From NCBI GenBank assembly GCA_910575545.1, contig CAJTFH010000003.1, positions 1-64,000 of the forward strand: a stretch of 64,000 nucleotides of DNA, in the 5' to 3' direction. Below, piece after piece: positions 10,291 to 19,461 of this stretch (position 1 is its first letter; each line of letters opens with the position of its first letter). A program made the translations under genes and the position numbers. Source of the DNA: Bacteroidales bacterium. GTDB lineage: Bacteria; Bacteroidota; Bacteroidia; Bacteroidales; Muribaculaceae. The notes beneath the pieces are model-generated. The model did no database searches, was not told the origin of the DNA, and saw nothing but the letters and a program-made list of their open reading frames with translations.

Positions 10291-11694
10291 ATGAAGAACT
10301 ATCTTTTCATGCGTGCCATGAGTGCGCTCGCATTTCCGGCAATGGTATTATCGGGATGCTCCGACAACGACGAACCAGGCGATGGACATAATCTGGAAGA
10401 AACGACAGGGAAGTTTGTAATTGCCACAACCGTGACAGATTCGAAGGGAACGACCAACATATTGCTTACGGCAGAGTCGCTCGACGATGGGAATATCTCT
10501 GTAGGTAGCAATATAGGATTGCTCAACGATGGTGCGAGCCAATGGGTATTCCACCCAGACAACTACCTCTACGCACTTACTTATAATCAAGGAAACGCCG
10601 GCACCACACGAAGCTATTTCATTAATTCAGGCGGTTCAATAACTCCTCGCGATATGGAGTATATGATAAGCCGTTTCACCTCATACGGCATATACAACAA
10701 CGAGATTATCACTACTTCCACCGGCAATGGGCTCTCCACTCAGGCCGATGAGAGAGGATATCTGCCCAAGACGTTGCTCGTCTCTTATCTTGATGTGGAT
10801 GCGGAGACATCAAGACGAAATGATACATCAACCGGCATATATTCAGTTGAAAATTATCTCGGCAATGGAGAATACGTAACTCTCGCTGGTATTGAGAAGA
10901 GAGGAACCCAAATCTTGTCAGGTGCAATCCCTATGGGATTGAGCCAGTATGGTGCAGCTATCGAAAACGGGAAATGGATCTGCCCGGGCAATGAAGACCT
11001 TGTAAAAACTTCCGACGGAGGCAGCAACAGCAGCAGCTATAAGAAAGGCGAACTCCAATGGACACAGTATCCTAATGAATGTTGGGTGGCTATCTTCAAT
11101 GACAATACTCTGACCAATCCTACATTTGCAAAAACCGATAGGATCAGTTATCCGTGCGGGCGTTTCAAATCACAATATTATCAGACAATCTGGGCAGCCG
11201 ACAACGGGGATATCTATGTGTTTTCGCCGTCCTACGCCAAAACTATGACCGATTCACGACAAAAAACGGTTTTGCCCGCAGGGGTTTGCCGCATCCCTGC
11301 CGGTTCGTCGCAGTTCGATTCATATTATTGTAATATTGAGGAACAATCCGAAGGGAGGTCTTTTATGCGCTGTTGGCCTGCCGGAGAGAGCAGTTTTCTG
11401 ATGCTGATGTATGATCGTCCGTTTTCTGAAAAAGGCTTCGCCGCCACAGATCTCGCCATATTTGATGCGGAAGCAAAGAAACTGACCTTTGTGAGTGGTC
11501 TGCCATCTAATATATCTTCCATAGGTAAAACTGCATATGCAAAAAATGGTAAAGTATATATCTCTATAAACATTACTGACGGATATCCTGCAATCTACGT
11601 AATAAATGTCGCAACAGCGCAGGCTGTGAAAGGTCTGACGATAGATAAAGCTACAGACATTACCGGATTCGGTTATCTTGAACCTGCAAAATAG
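10291..11694 (+). CDS. xusB: DUF4374 surface lipoprotein, XusB-like siderophore binder
   Basis: From ATG 10291 the protein is 467 residues. It has a lipoprotein signal with lipobox LSGC, the Cys being residue 23, followed by an acidic SDNDEPGDG stretch that resembles the Bacteroidota surface-export signal. The body repeats short aromatic strands ([36 protein letters not shown]), consistent with the beta-propeller-like DUF4374 fold. In B. thetaiotaomicron the equivalent lipoprotein captures siderophore at the cell surface and passes it to the TonB receptor. The open frame extends to TTG 10258 inside the receptor gene, but the signal peptide fixes the start at 10291. Confidence 0.85.
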   Translation: MKNYLFMRAMSALAFPAMVLSGCSDNDEPGDGHNLEETTGKFVIATTVTDSKGTTNILLTAESLDDGNISVGSNIGLLNDGASQWVFHPDNYLYALTYNQGNAGTTRSYFINSGGSITPRDMEYMISRFTSYGIYNNEIITTSTGNGLSTQADERGYLPKTLLVSYLDVDAETSRRNDTSTGIYSVENYLGNGEYVTLAGIEKRGTQILSGAIPMGLSQYGAAIENGKWICPGNEDLVKTSDGGSNSSSYKKGELQWTQYPNECWVAIFNDNTLTNPTFAKTDRISYPCGRFKSQYYQTIWAADNGDIYVFSPSYAKTMTDSRQKTVLPAGVCRIPAGSSQFDSYYCNIEEQSEGRSFMRCWPAGESSFLMLMYDRPFSEKGFAATDLAIFDAEAKKLTFVSGLPSNISSIGKTAYAKNGKVYISINITDGYPAIYVINVATAQAVKGLTIDKATDITGFGYLEPAK

Positions 11695-11702
11695 CATAGG
11701 TT

Positions 11703-12932
11703 ATGAGAATCTTTCGTAAAATCCATCTCTGGCTCTCTGTGCCATTCGGTGTCATAATAACCCTTATCTGCTTTTCCGGAGCCATGCTCGTGTTCGAGCC
11801 GGAAATAACAAGAGGCCTGAAAGGCGATATATATTATGTCACTTCTGCTGAAGGTGAGCCTATTGACATGAAAGAGCTTATGGAAACCGTGAAGGCTACA
11901 TTGCCTGATTCGGTTTCCATAACCGGTGTCACCGTCTTTGATGATAAAGACCGAACATATCAGGTCAGCCTGTCGAAACCTCGTAGGGCATCACTTTTCA
12001 TCGACCAGTATTCCGGCAAAATCACTGGTAAATATGAACGGATTGGATTCTTCTCTGCAATGTTCAGGCTTCACCGATGGCTTTTGGACAGTGGTAATCC
12101 TCACGGAGGGGGGCTGAAAGTCGGGAAATTGCTCGTAGGCGTATCTACATTGGTATTTGTAATCGCATTGGTTACCGGTGTGGTGGTCTGGTATCCACGT
12201 GCAAAGAGAAATTTAGCCCATAGTCTGTCCATTTCGTTCAAAGACGGCTGGCGCGGACTTTGGAAAGGTTTTCATGTGGCCGGAGGAATGTATGCGTTGA
12301 TATTGCTGTTGGCGATGTCATTGACCGGGTTGACATGGTCTTTCAACTGGTATCGTACATTTTTCTATGCCGTTTGTGGAGTGGAACATACTCCCCGGAA
12401 TTTCAATATCGCGGAAAAAGACCATCATAAAGATAAATCGGAGGGGGGCACTCATGACAGTGTCCGACGAGGAGATGACGGTAATAATCGTCACGGAAGA
12501 GATTTCAGTGAACATCGCGGTGAGGGCAACTGGCGTTCAGAGTTCAGCCGTTGGCAGCAGATATATAATGAGCTGAAAGCCCAAAATCCAGGTGCCGCAC
12601 AAATAACTGTCGGAAATGAAACCGCAAATGTGACGCTTGGCACAGCCGGTAACAGCCGGTCAGCCGACCGTTACGGGTTCAACCGTCGTTCAGGCGAGAT
12701 TACACCCGTCATGAAATATGTCGATTCTGCTCCTGCCGACAAATTGCGTGGCTGGATCTATTCAATCCATACAGGCAGTCTTGGCGGCATAATTACCCGG
12801 ATTCTGTGGTTTCTCGGGGCATTGCTTGGCGCCAGCTTGCCGCTTACGGGTTACTATATCTGGTTAATACGAGGAAAATGCATGGGCAGCCTCTTCATAG
12901 GTAAGAAGATAGGTAATAAAACAGGCTGTTAG
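11703..12932 (+). CDS. xusC: PepSY-associated transmembrane protein, XusC-like
   Basis: The 409-residue inner-membrane protein begins with a membrane helix (LWLSVPFGVIITLICFSGAM), has an extracytoplasmic PepSY-type domain, and further helices (LLVGVSTLVFVIALVTGVVV, GGMYALILLLAMSLTGLTW, LGALLGASLPLTGYYIWL). A His/Asp/Arg-rich loop lies near residues 240-285. Members of this family accompany siderophore receptors and are thought to reduce ferric siderophores or help release iron. It starts 8 bases after xusB, so the three genes form one operon. The C-terminal KKIGNKTGC tail is short and basic. Confidence 0.85.
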   Translation: MRIFRKIHLWLSVPFGVIITLICFSGAMLVFEPEITRGLKGDIYYVTSAEGEPIDMKELMETVKATLPDSVSITGVTVFDDKDRTYQVSLSKPRRASLFIDQYSGKITGKYERIGFFSAMFRLHRWLLDSGNPHGGGLKVGKLLVGVSTLVFVIALVTGVVVWYPRAKRNLAHSLSISFKDGWRGLWKGFHVAGGMYALILLLAMSLTGLTWSFNWYRTFFYAVCGVEHTPRNFNIAEKDHHKDKSEGGTHDSVRRGDDGNNRHGRDFSEHRGEGNWRSEFSRWQQIYNELKAQNPGAAQITVGNETANVTLGTAGNSRSADRYGFNRRSGEITPVMKYVDSAPADKLRGWIYSIHTGSLGGIITRILWFLGALLGASLPLTGYYIWLIRGKCMGSLFIGKKIGNKTGC

Positions 12933-13171
12933 ACGGGGCGTAGAGCCTTTGCTGGTTGTCATGTTTCTTATCAGTTGTTTTCATAGGGCGGGAATATGGA
13001 ATATATTGTGATTTACGATTATGATATGCTACATCGCAGGAGACCTGAAAAACTCTTAAAATTTGATGAAAGATATGAACGGGTTCCGGCAACTATTTGT
13101 CGAGGGTCGGTGTTATAGTATCAAAACGATAAATAAATTTCACATATATAACTATTAACTATTTTGAGACT

Positions 13172-13726
13172 ATGAAAGCGTTTAATTTTTGGGGACAGAC
13201 CCGTTATTGGTGGGTTATCCTGCTTGTAGGGATTCTATTGGTGCTCGGTGGCTTCGCATATTGGTTCTGGCCTGAGGCCGGTTATGCTGTTGCGTCGCAG
13301 ATTTTCGGGTGGTTGCTTGTGCTTGCCGGAATTGTGCAGGTTTGCGTGTCGGCGGGTGTTAACCGTCCCAGGGGATGGGGATGGTGGCTTGCCGGAGGTG
13401 TCATTGACATGTTCATAGGCTTCATGCTTGTGCGTTCAATCATCCTCTCTGAAATGGTATTCCCCTATTTCCTTGCCATAATATTCATTTTCTGGGGTAT
13501 CGCGTCGATTATTTCATCTGTAACAACCCGTAGCCACCGCTACTGGTGGATGTATTTAATCAACGGCATCTTGTTGCTTATCATCGGATTCTTCTTCCTT
13601 GAAGCAGGTTGGGTTCAGAATATGATGATGGTCAGCTTCCTGACCGCTTTGGCATTCATCTATTGGGGCTTTACAATTGCAATGACGGCCTACGATATGA
13701 AACCGGCTGTTTATAACGACAAATAA
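13172..13726 (+). CDS. HdeD family (DUF308) membrane protein
   Basis: The 184-residue protein is almost entirely hydrophobic, with about six membrane helices (WWVILLVGILLVLGGFAYW, ASQIFGWLLVLAGIVQVCV, LAGGVIDMFIGFMLV, YFLAIIFIFWGIASII, YLINGILLLIIGFFFLEA, LTALAFIYWGFTIAM). The repeated W-G-I pattern between helices is characteristic of HdeD/DUF308 proteins, which in enterobacteria contribute to acid resistance. The function in Bacteroidales is not established. The gene is monocistronic, ending at a strong terminator. Confidence 0.82.
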   Translation: MKAFNFWGQTRYWWVILLVGILLVLGGFAYWFWPEAGYAVASQIFGWLLVLAGIVQVCVSAGVNRPRGWGWWLAGGVIDMFIGFMLVRSIILSEMVFPYFLAIIFIFWGIASIISSVTTRSHRYWWMYLINGILLLIIGFFFLEAGWVQNMMMVSFLTALAFIYWGFTIAMTAYDMKPAVYNDK

Positions 13727-13805
13727 TCTGTGGCAACGGTGGGCATCATGGCAATCAATAGATTGTGCATGGCTTAGCGTGTAGCCCGTGATTAACCGTA
13801 ATAGA

Positions 13806-13849
13806 CCGACCATTCGACAGCTGCAAAGGGCGTCGGATGGTCGGTTTTT
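13806..13849 (+). terminator. Strong rho-independent terminator after the HdeD-like gene
   Basis: CCGACCATTCGAC (13806-13818) pairs with GTCGGATGGTCGG (13832-13844), 13 pairs with a single G-T wobble, and is followed by TTTTT and another T-rich stretch. Confidence 0.85.
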
Positions 13850-13893
13850 GATTTTTTAGTAATATTGCGGAACGGTTATTCCATTAAGATTGT

Positions 13894-13901
13894 TATTTTT
13901 G
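13894..13901 (+). promoter_or_regulatory. Candidate -7 box TATTTTTG and structured leader before the WG-rich gene
   Basis: The 338-base gap between the HdeD-like gene and the 14065 gene holds the terminator at 13806 and then this TAnnTTTG match, which would give a leader of roughly 155 bases. The leader can fold: GCCC at 13937 with GGGC near 13955 followed by TTTTT, and AATCCGG near 13992 with CCGGATT near 14028. The first could act as an attenuator. A good -33 box at 19-21 bases is not visible, so the promoter is tentative. Confidence 0.35.
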
Positions 13902-14064
13902 TGAAAATTACCCGGTTGGGTTCTCTGTAGAGTATGCCGTCATTTGCCCCGTATTAAACTAATGGGCGTTTTTCGGGTCTAATATTAAAATTAATCCGGA
14001 AAATGGTGAAGTGCATTCCAGTGGTCACCGGATTTTAAACAGAAACTAATAGGAGACATTTGTC

Positions 14065-15303
14065 ATGGCAGTTAAATTTTTATTCTTCAGGCTTTCGGCT
14101 TTGTCGATATCCTTGCTTGTAGGAGCTTCGGCTCTTATGGCTCAGGATTATTACGATGATGACATTTACTATGATGCCTCCAAGGCTAAGAAAGAAACAA
14201 AAAGGCCTCAGAAGGCAAAAAATAACGAGTCGCGTTATTCTGCAGAGCCGGCTTCGCAATATTATTATGACGGGGCTTCATATGTGCCCTGGAATAATGT
14301 AGGTGAATATCAGTCGGCCGACAGCTATAATGTGGCCGGAACATCGACCCGCGATGTTGATGAGTATAACCGCCGCACTCAATCTGCGGCATCAGAGCAG
14401 GTTGACTCAATAACTTTGCAGCAGTTTGAGGAAATGTCTAATACCCGCAATCTTGCCAGGTTTCACGGATCCCAAACGGCCAAAGACGCATATGTTGAGA
14501 ACACCGGCGATTATGCAGATGGATATGATACATACGGATACCAGCAGCCGACATCAAATGTTACTATCAACCTTGTGGGCGGTTATCCCTATTATAATTC
14601 GTGGAACAGTCCATGGTATTGGAATTCATGGGGATATTACGATCCGTTCTGGGGATGGGGCTGGACCGGCCCGTCGTGGTCATGGGGCTGGGGGCCTTCT
14701 TGGGCATGGGGGCCGGCATGGGGCCCATCATGGAGCTGGGGTCCCTCCTGGGGGTGGGGGCCGTCGTGGGGATGGGGTGGCCCGGTATGGGGTGGCTCAG
14801 GCAGACCTCATTACACCTCTTCAGGAGCCTATGCACCTAACCGTCCACATACATCCTCCGGAACTTACCGCAATAATACCTACCGCAACGGTGCTGTGGG
14901 CGGCAACCGTGGGTCGATAGGCAACAGCCGTGGACGTCGCCCTTCCGCATCAGGCACGGTCAATTCCGGAAATATAAACGGGGCGGCATCAGGTTCGCGT
15001 CCGGGTTACCGGCAGCCTATTGGCCGACCGAATACATCTGGTAATGCAGGCACCGGCTCTTCATCAGGCGCCCATCGTGGTCGTGGCGGATATATCAATC
15101 GTCAGAGTGGTGTGAACCAAAATACCAATACCCAGCGTTATAACAACAGCTCGCCGAACCGCAGCAACAGTTATAATTCCGGCAGTTATAATCCAAGCCG
15201 TGGAAGAAGCGGCTCTATCGGTTCATCGTCGGGCTCGCGTGGCGGAGGGTTCTCAGGAGGAGGCTCATCGCGCGGCAGCAGCGGAGGACACCGCGGACGT
15301 TGA
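14065..15303 (+). CDS. Secreted low-complexity protein rich in Trp-Gly-Pro, Tyr, Ser and Gly
   Basis: The 412-residue protein has a signal peptide ending ASALMAQ. An acidic Tyr-rich segment follows (DYYDDDIYYD), then residues of about 190-250 with reiterated WGWGP/SWSWG units. The last 150 residues are Gly/Ser/Asn/Arg-rich (SRGRRPSASG, GSSSGSRGGGFSGGG). No enzymatic domain is visible. Composition suggests an exported, possibly surface or matrix protein; the Trp-Gly repeat is expected to be length-variable because its DNA is a run of near-identical GGGGCTGGGG-type units (about 14650-14800). A purine-rich AGGAG lies 15 bases before the ATG, unusual in this lineage. Confidence 0.6.
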   Translation: MAVKFLFFRLSALSISLLVGASALMAQDYYDDDIYYDASKAKKETKRPQKAKNNESRYSAEPASQYYYDGASYVPWNNVGEYQSADSYNVAGTSTRDVDEYNRRTQSAASEQVDSITLQQFEEMSNTRNLARFHGSQTAKDAYVENTGDYADGYDTYGYQQPTSNVTINLVGGYPYYNSWNSPWYWNSWGYYDPFWGWGWTGPSWSWGWGPSWAWGPAWGPSWSWGPSWGWGPSWGWGGPVWGGSGRPHYTSSGAYAPNRPHTSSGTYRNNTYRNGAVGGNRGSIGNSRGRRPSASGTVNSGNINGAASGSRPGYRQPIGRPNTSGNAGTGSSSGAHRGRGGYINRQSGVNQNTNTQRYNNSSPNRSNSYNSGSYNPSRGRSGSIGSSSGSRGGGFSGGGSSRGSSGGHRGR

Positions 15304-15388
15304 TATGGGATGGTATTGCGGTCGTAGAATTAAGCCGCACACTATCAGGCTCGATTTGTTCAACACAGAATTTATGGGATTTCAGATT

Positions 15389-17053
15389 ATGAAAAAGTCA
15401 ATATTGGTACCTGCAATGATGCTCGCATCCATGGCGGCAGTTGCCCAAAGCAGCATCGATGCATATACTCTGTCGCAGGGTGAGCTTCGGGGAACTGCCC
15501 GATTCATGTCGATGGCTGGAGCGTTTACGGCACTTGGTGGAGATATTTCCACACTCAACCAGAATCCGGCTGGAATAGGCGTCTATCGAGGAAGTGATGT
15601 CGGGCTGACTCTCGACATAAATATGATGAATTCCAAAACATCAGGTATCTCAGGTGCGCAATCATGGAGCAACACCCATGCAGATGTTAATAATTTCGGT
15701 TATATAGGAACGTTCAATATCGGGAATCCTGTTATGCAGACATTCTCATGGGGAGTATCATATGGCCGTCGGAATTCTTTTGAGCGCCATTACCGTGGCA
15801 GCGGGGCTGCATTGAATACCTCGTTGTCAAATTATGTTGCATATATTACCGATGGGGTGGATCCATGGGATATGGATTTTAATGAATCACAAGATTACAA
15901 CCCATATCGTGATACGGATATAAACTGGCTTAGTATTCTGTCGTATTCGGGGGGGATAGTCAATCCGTTATATACGATAAATCCTGATTTTAACCCTAAC
16001 AGGCCTGTCAATGCAGATAATCCTGAATATCTACCTACCAATAGCTATGAAGGATTGTTTGAATACGGCACTCTTGACGGGATAATAAAGCCGACCGTCG
16101 GCACTGCCGGTTTTTCGGTTAGCGAGAAAGGTTATGTTGATGAGTATTCCCTGAACTTCGGAGGTAACCTTGCCAACGTGGTTTATTGGGGCCTAGGTAT
16201 CGGAATCACTGATTTGAGTTTTGAACAGCAGACTTATTATGATGAATCGCTAAGGGGGGCAAATATTCCACGGCTTGATAATACCGGTATAGAAGAGGGC
16301 AATTGCGACTTCGAACTCGCTAATTACCGTAAAATCACCGGAACAGGTGTTAACGTTAAGTTCGGATTGATTTATAAGCCAATCAATGAATTACGCATAG
16401 GATTCGCAATCCATTCTCCAACATATTATTCTCTCAGAACTACATATCAGGCAGATTTGTCGTTTGGAGCTTCTAATGGATGCAAGGCAGACGAGTACAC
16501 TGACGTTGCCGATTATAACTGGAATCTGAAATCCCCGTGGCGCATGATGGTTGGTGTGGCCGGTGTTATTGGTGGACGAGGAATTCTCAGTGCCGATTAC
16601 GAATATCAGGCTTACCGCGACATGAAAACATCGGATAGCTATGGCGATTTCGACTTTTTCAACGAGGACATCCATGCCTATTTCCAATCGACCAACACGT
16701 TGAGGTTAGGTGCGGAATTCCGTGTGACACCAAGGTTCAGTATACGTGCGGGTTATAGCTACTCCTCGTCGGCGGTGAAAGATGATGTGCAGAACAATAA
16801 CCTTGAAGTATACACCTCTGGGTGTAACCCTTCATATACGCTAAATAATGCAACCAGCTATATAACCGCAGGGTTGGGATATCGTATAGGTGGGTTCTAC
16901 GCCGACCTGGCATATGCATATAAGCATCTCACTTCAGAATGGCATGGTTTTACATCATTTAAGGATTATGACGAATATTGGTACGACGGCCCACAAGCAA
17001 AAGTGACCACTAATTCAAACCATCTGGTGCTGACTCTCGGATATAAATTCTGA
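15389..17053 (+). CDS. FadL/TodX-like outer-membrane barrel protein
   Basis: From ATG 15389 the protein is 554 residues: a signal peptide (MKKSILVPAMMLASMAAVAQ), then the motif RGTARFMSMAGAFTALGGD and LNQNPAGIGVYRGSDVGLTLD, which is typical of the OmpP1/FadL/TodX family where the N-terminal region plugs the barrel. It ends in LVLTLGYKF with the C-terminal Phe expected for an outer-membrane barrel. Such proteins take up hydrophobic compounds, but the Bacteroidota versions have no defined substrate. The open frame extends upstream to 15200 inside the previous gene; the signal peptide fixes the start. ATG 15374 would add five residues and is possible. Confidence 0.85.
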   Translation: MKKSILVPAMMLASMAAVAQSSIDAYTLSQGELRGTARFMSMAGAFTALGGDISTLNQNPAGIGVYRGSDVGLTLDINMMNSKTSGISGAQSWSNTHADVNNFGYIGTFNIGNPVMQTFSWGVSYGRRNSFERHYRGSGAALNTSLSNYVAYITDGVDPWDMDFNESQDYNPYRDTDINWLSILSYSGGIVNPLYTINPDFNPNRPVNADNPEYLPTNSYEGLFEYGTLDGIIKPTVGTAGFSVSEKGYVDEYSLNFGGNLANVVYWGLGIGITDLSFEQQTYYDESLRGANIPRLDNTGIEEGNCDFELANYRKITGTGVNVKFGLIYKPINELRIGFAIHSPTYYSLRTTYQADLSFGASNGCKADEYTDVADYNWNLKSPWRMMVGVAGVIGGRGILSADYEYQAYRDMKTSDSYGDFDFFNEDIHAYFQSTNTLRLGAEFRVTPRFSIRAGYSYSSSAVKDDVQNNNLEVYTSGCNPSYTLNNATSYITAGLGYRIGGFYADLAYAYKHLTSEWHGFTSFKDYDEYWYDGPQAKVTTNSNHLVLTLGYKF

Positions 17054-17089
17054 CCGGCATACCCAAGTATAAGATACAACAAAAATATT

Positions 17090-17128
17090 CACCCGGAACG
17101 CGAACACTTTAAGCGTTCCGGGTGTTTC
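17090..17128 (+). terminator. Rho-independent terminator after the FadL-like gene
   Basis: CACCCGGAACGC (17090-17101) and GCGTTCCGGGTG (17113-17124) form a perfect 12-bp stem with an 11-base loop, followed by TTTCGT. It isolates the barrel gene from the superoxide dismutase gene. Confidence 0.8.
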
Positions 17129-17209
17129 GTATGTAGGGTTTTCATCTCGTTCCGAGATTCAAATCCATTTGAATAGTAATCAATAATTCAATAACAAAAC
17201 ACTACAGAA

Positions 17210-17785
17210 ATGAAATACACTCAGCCCGATCTTCCGTATGCTAATAATGCGCTTGAGCCAGCAATCAGCAAACAGACCGTTGAATTCCATTACGGCAAAC
17301 ATGAAAAGGCCTATATCGACAATCTCAACAACCTGATTGAGGGGACGGAGTTTGCCGACCTGCCGTTGGAAGAAGTAATACGTGATGCTAAAGGTGCACT
17401 TTTCAACAATGCATCCCAGGCCTGGAATCATATATTCTACTTCTTCTCATTTTCACCCGACGGGGGCGGGGAGCCCGACGGCGAGTTGCGTCATGCAATA
17501 GATCGCGATTTCGGTTCATTCGAGAATTTCAAACGGGAATTCGTTGATGCGGGGGTCAAGCTGTTCGGTTCAGGATGGGTATGGTTGTCGCGCGACAACG
17601 ACGGCAAACTATTCATAACCCAGGAATCAAATGCCGGTTCTCCGTTGACTAAAGGCCTGACCCCCATTCTGACCTTCGACGTATGGGAACATGCCTACTA
17701 CCTTGATTATCAGAACCGCCGTAAAGATGCCCTTGAACGTTTGTGGGATATTATCGACTGGCCTATCGTTCAGGGCCGTTATTAA
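17210..17785 (+). CDS. sodB: Fe/Mn superoxide dismutase
   Basis: The 191-residue protein converts superoxide to hydrogen peroxide and oxygen in the cytoplasm. It starts with the family N-terminus (MKYTQPDLPYANNALEPAIS). Metal ligands are visible as His in VEFHYGKHEKAY, His in QAWNHIFYF, and Asp/His in FDVWEHAYYLDYQNRR. Length and the AWNHxFYF form fit iron or cambialistic SODs of Bacteroidales. It is the last clear host gene before the prophage integrase, so the integration site probably lies just downstream. Confidence 0.95.
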   Translation: MKYTQPDLPYANNALEPAISKQTVEFHYGKHEKAYIDNLNNLIEGTEFADLPLEEVIRDAKGALFNNASQAWNHIFYFFSFSPDGGGEPDGELRHAIDRDFGSFENFKREFVDAGVKLFGSGWVWLSRDNDGKLFITQESNAGSPLTKGLTPILTFDVWEHAYYLDYQNRRKDALERLWDIIDWPIVQGRY

Positions 17786-17986
17786 GCATCTGTTCGTTAA
17801 CGTATAGACGTTTAAATTCAGATTAATATCTAAATACGTATGCAGTATAAAATAGGTTTTAATCTACGCATTTTAGAATATAGAGGATGTTGCCCCCGTT
17901 ATTTGCCACTAAATTGTAGGGATGCAACACCCACGAAGATATGATTACAAGAGCACTTAATTGTAAGCATAATGTGATGAATGGAG

Positions 17987-18017
17987 AGAGAGGCACTCGT
18001 GAGAGCCCCTCTCTTTT
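17987..18017 (+). terminator. Terminator-like hairpin AGAGAGG...CCTCTCT-TTTT
   Basis: AGAGAGG (17987-17993) can pair with CCTCTCT (18008-18014), followed by T residues. The CCCCTCTCTTTT end is nearly the same as the terminator at 19507-19534, 1.5 kb away, so the two may be related copies flanking the integrase. Confidence 0.5.
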
Positions 18018-18103
18018 CTTGTGTATCAGGGTGAATAATAAATGGTTACGTTGGTAATATAAGACGATGAATCTGCGCACTGAGAACGAGATTTCGTGAA
18101 AAT

Positions 18104-18125
18104 AAGCTCAGATTTGAGCTTTTTC
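18104..18125 (+). repeat. Palindrome AAGCTCA-GATT-TGAGCTT followed by TTT
   Basis: A 7-bp perfect inverted repeat with a 4-base loop and a T-rich tail lies about 145 bases before the integrase start. It could be a weak terminator or an operator. Downstream, CCGTTTTT at 18151 and GCGTTTTTT at 18162 are 11 bases apart; similar phased repeats occur upstream of the small terminase gene. Confidence 0.4.
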
Positions 18126-18265
18126 CGTTGTCCGAAAAGTCGAAAACGACCCGTTTTTAAGGCGTTTTTTGCGTTAAATTGTCTTAAACGTTGTCTGAAA
18201 AACGACCGGATGACGGATGTGTAATCAAGAATTTCCGATACATCAGTGCTTAATATAGTCGCCTT

Positions 18266-19444
18266 ATGCCTAAAATCACGCCAAGGATATTGGCTAATAG
18301 AAAGAAGAAAGACGGAAAACTCGAAATCATGCTCGCTTTGGCTCATAACGGAACTACCCGTTACATAAAATCGGGCATATTCATCGATTCTGCTGATGAA
18401 CTTGCAGAAGGTGTCGTGGTCGGACGTAAAGACGCTCGGATGTTGAATCTGAATTTGAAGCGGATTGTATCTGACCTGCATGGACGCATCGCTGATATTG
18501 AGTATGCCCATGCCCTTACATGCAGCGAACTTGCCCTCAAACTACGGACACATGGGATTGAAGATAACCCGACGCTATCAGTGGTGTTCGCGGAATACAT
18601 GGAAGTATCTTCAATGAAACCGGCCTCCAAAGAACTTTCAATGCAGTTGATTAAGTCCGCAACCGATTTTTTGGGGGCCGACTTCAATCTGCAAAGATTG
18701 TCGTTGAGAGATATAATGCGATATGACGCATATCTGAGACAAAGGAAGAATAAGCCGGCGACAATAGCAAGTAAAGTGTCATTAGTCTCAAAATTGTTCA
18801 CCTATGCGCACAAGCTCGGCTATATACAATGCGATATCTCACCATTTTCCGGCTACAGACCACCGGAGATTATGGTCAGGGAATCATGGCTTTCTACTGA
18901 TGAAATAATCAGATTGCGTGACTTGGAATTACCCAAAGGTATGGCATCTACCATCAGGGATTATATCATCCTTTCATATTACCTCGGAGGCATAAACATG
19001 GTTGACCTGCTTAAGGTGGATTTTGCCGCGTGTCGTCAAACTAAAATGCTCAAATACAGGCGCACTAAAACGGAAGGGCAGAGGAAAGTTAATAAATATG
19101 TCGAGTTTGGGATCCCCGACGAAGCATGGCCGATTATAGACCGTCTTGTCACTTCTGATGGATACTTTGGAACGTCATACCAACGTCAGAATAATATGCA
19201 TTATTATTTTGCACAAGGGATAGGCGCGTTGCGTAAGGCGTCAGGATTGCCGCAGCTGGTGTATTATTCAGCCCGTAAGAGCTTTGCCCAACATGCATTC
19301 CAATTGGGGATCAGCACCGGAATCATAGATTATATTTTGGGTCATAAACTTAACCGTGGCGGTAATACTCTTTACACATATATAATTGTTACACCGGATA
19401 TGGCGACAAATGCAGTTAGGCGAGTGTTGGATAATTTGAAATAA
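18266..19444 (+). CDS. int: Tyrosine recombinase, prophage integrase
   Basis: The 392-residue protein has an N-terminal Arm-binding region (MPKITPRILANRKKKDGKLE), a SAM-like core-binding domain (residues of about 100-195, LRQRKNKPATIASKVSLVSK) and a catalytic domain with YYSARKSFAQHAF, YILGH and the likely nucleophile Tyr in TLYTYI. The usual box I Arg seems absent (LGGINMVDLLKVD), as is known for IntDOT of CTnDOT, and the second Arg motif is ARK rather than ARH. It is the only plus-strand gene besides the 19559 gene in the prophage and marks its left end. Confidence 0.9.
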   Translation: MPKITPRILANRKKKDGKLEIMLALAHNGTTRYIKSGIFIDSADELAEGVVVGRKDARMLNLNLKRIVSDLHGRIADIEYAHALTCSELALKLRTHGIEDNPTLSVVFAEYMEVSSMKPASKELSMQLIKSATDFLGADFNLQRLSLRDIMRYDAYLRQRKNKPATIASKVSLVSKLFTYAHKLGYIQCDISPFSGYRPPEIMVRESWLSTDEIIRLRDLELPKGMASTIRDYIILSYYLGGINMVDLLKVDFAACRQTKMLKYRRTKTEGQRKVNKYVEFGIPDEAWPIIDRLVTSDGYFGTSYQRQNNMHYYFAQGIGALRKASGLPQLVYYSARKSFAQHAFQLGISTGIIDYILGHKLNRGGNTLYTYIIVTPDMATNAVRRVLDNLK

Positions 19445-19457
19445 TGTACTATCTTTG
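19427..19457 (+). promoter_or_regulatory. Promoter of a short plus-strand RNA between int and the alpha-CTD-like gene
   Basis: TTG (19427-19429) is followed by a 20-base spacer and TATCTTTG (19450-19457), a full match to TAnnTTTG. Transcription should start near 19462. It overlaps the last codons of the integrase. Confidence 0.65.
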
Positions 19458-19461
19458 CATT

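Larger units (their letters stand above)
17786..18265. other. Host-prophage junction region (probable attL side), non-coding
   Basis: These 480 bases have no convincing gene. They contain a GTTGC...GCAAC pair near 17889-17930, a terminator-like hairpin at 17987-18017, a palindrome at 18104-18121, and phased CGTTTTT repeats at 18151-18170 just before the integrase. The core attachment sequence cannot be defined because the other prophage end is outside the window. Confidence 0.4.

Noticed and set aside
12996-13118. A 40-residue plus-strand frame (MEYIVIYDYDMLHRRR...) between xusC and the HdeD-like gene
   Set aside because: Short, no family likeness, no promoter or coupling; probably chance in the intergenic region.
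14426-14920. Overlapping frames opposite and beside the Trp-Gly repeat gene
   Set aside because: They arise from the G-rich repeat and lack signal, start context and conservation; the 14065-15303 frame has a signal peptide and explains the region.
17786-18265. tRNA gene or attL core at the prophage boundary
   Set aside because: No T-loop-like sequence or cloverleaf was found, and the second prophage end is outside the window, so a core cannot be determined.
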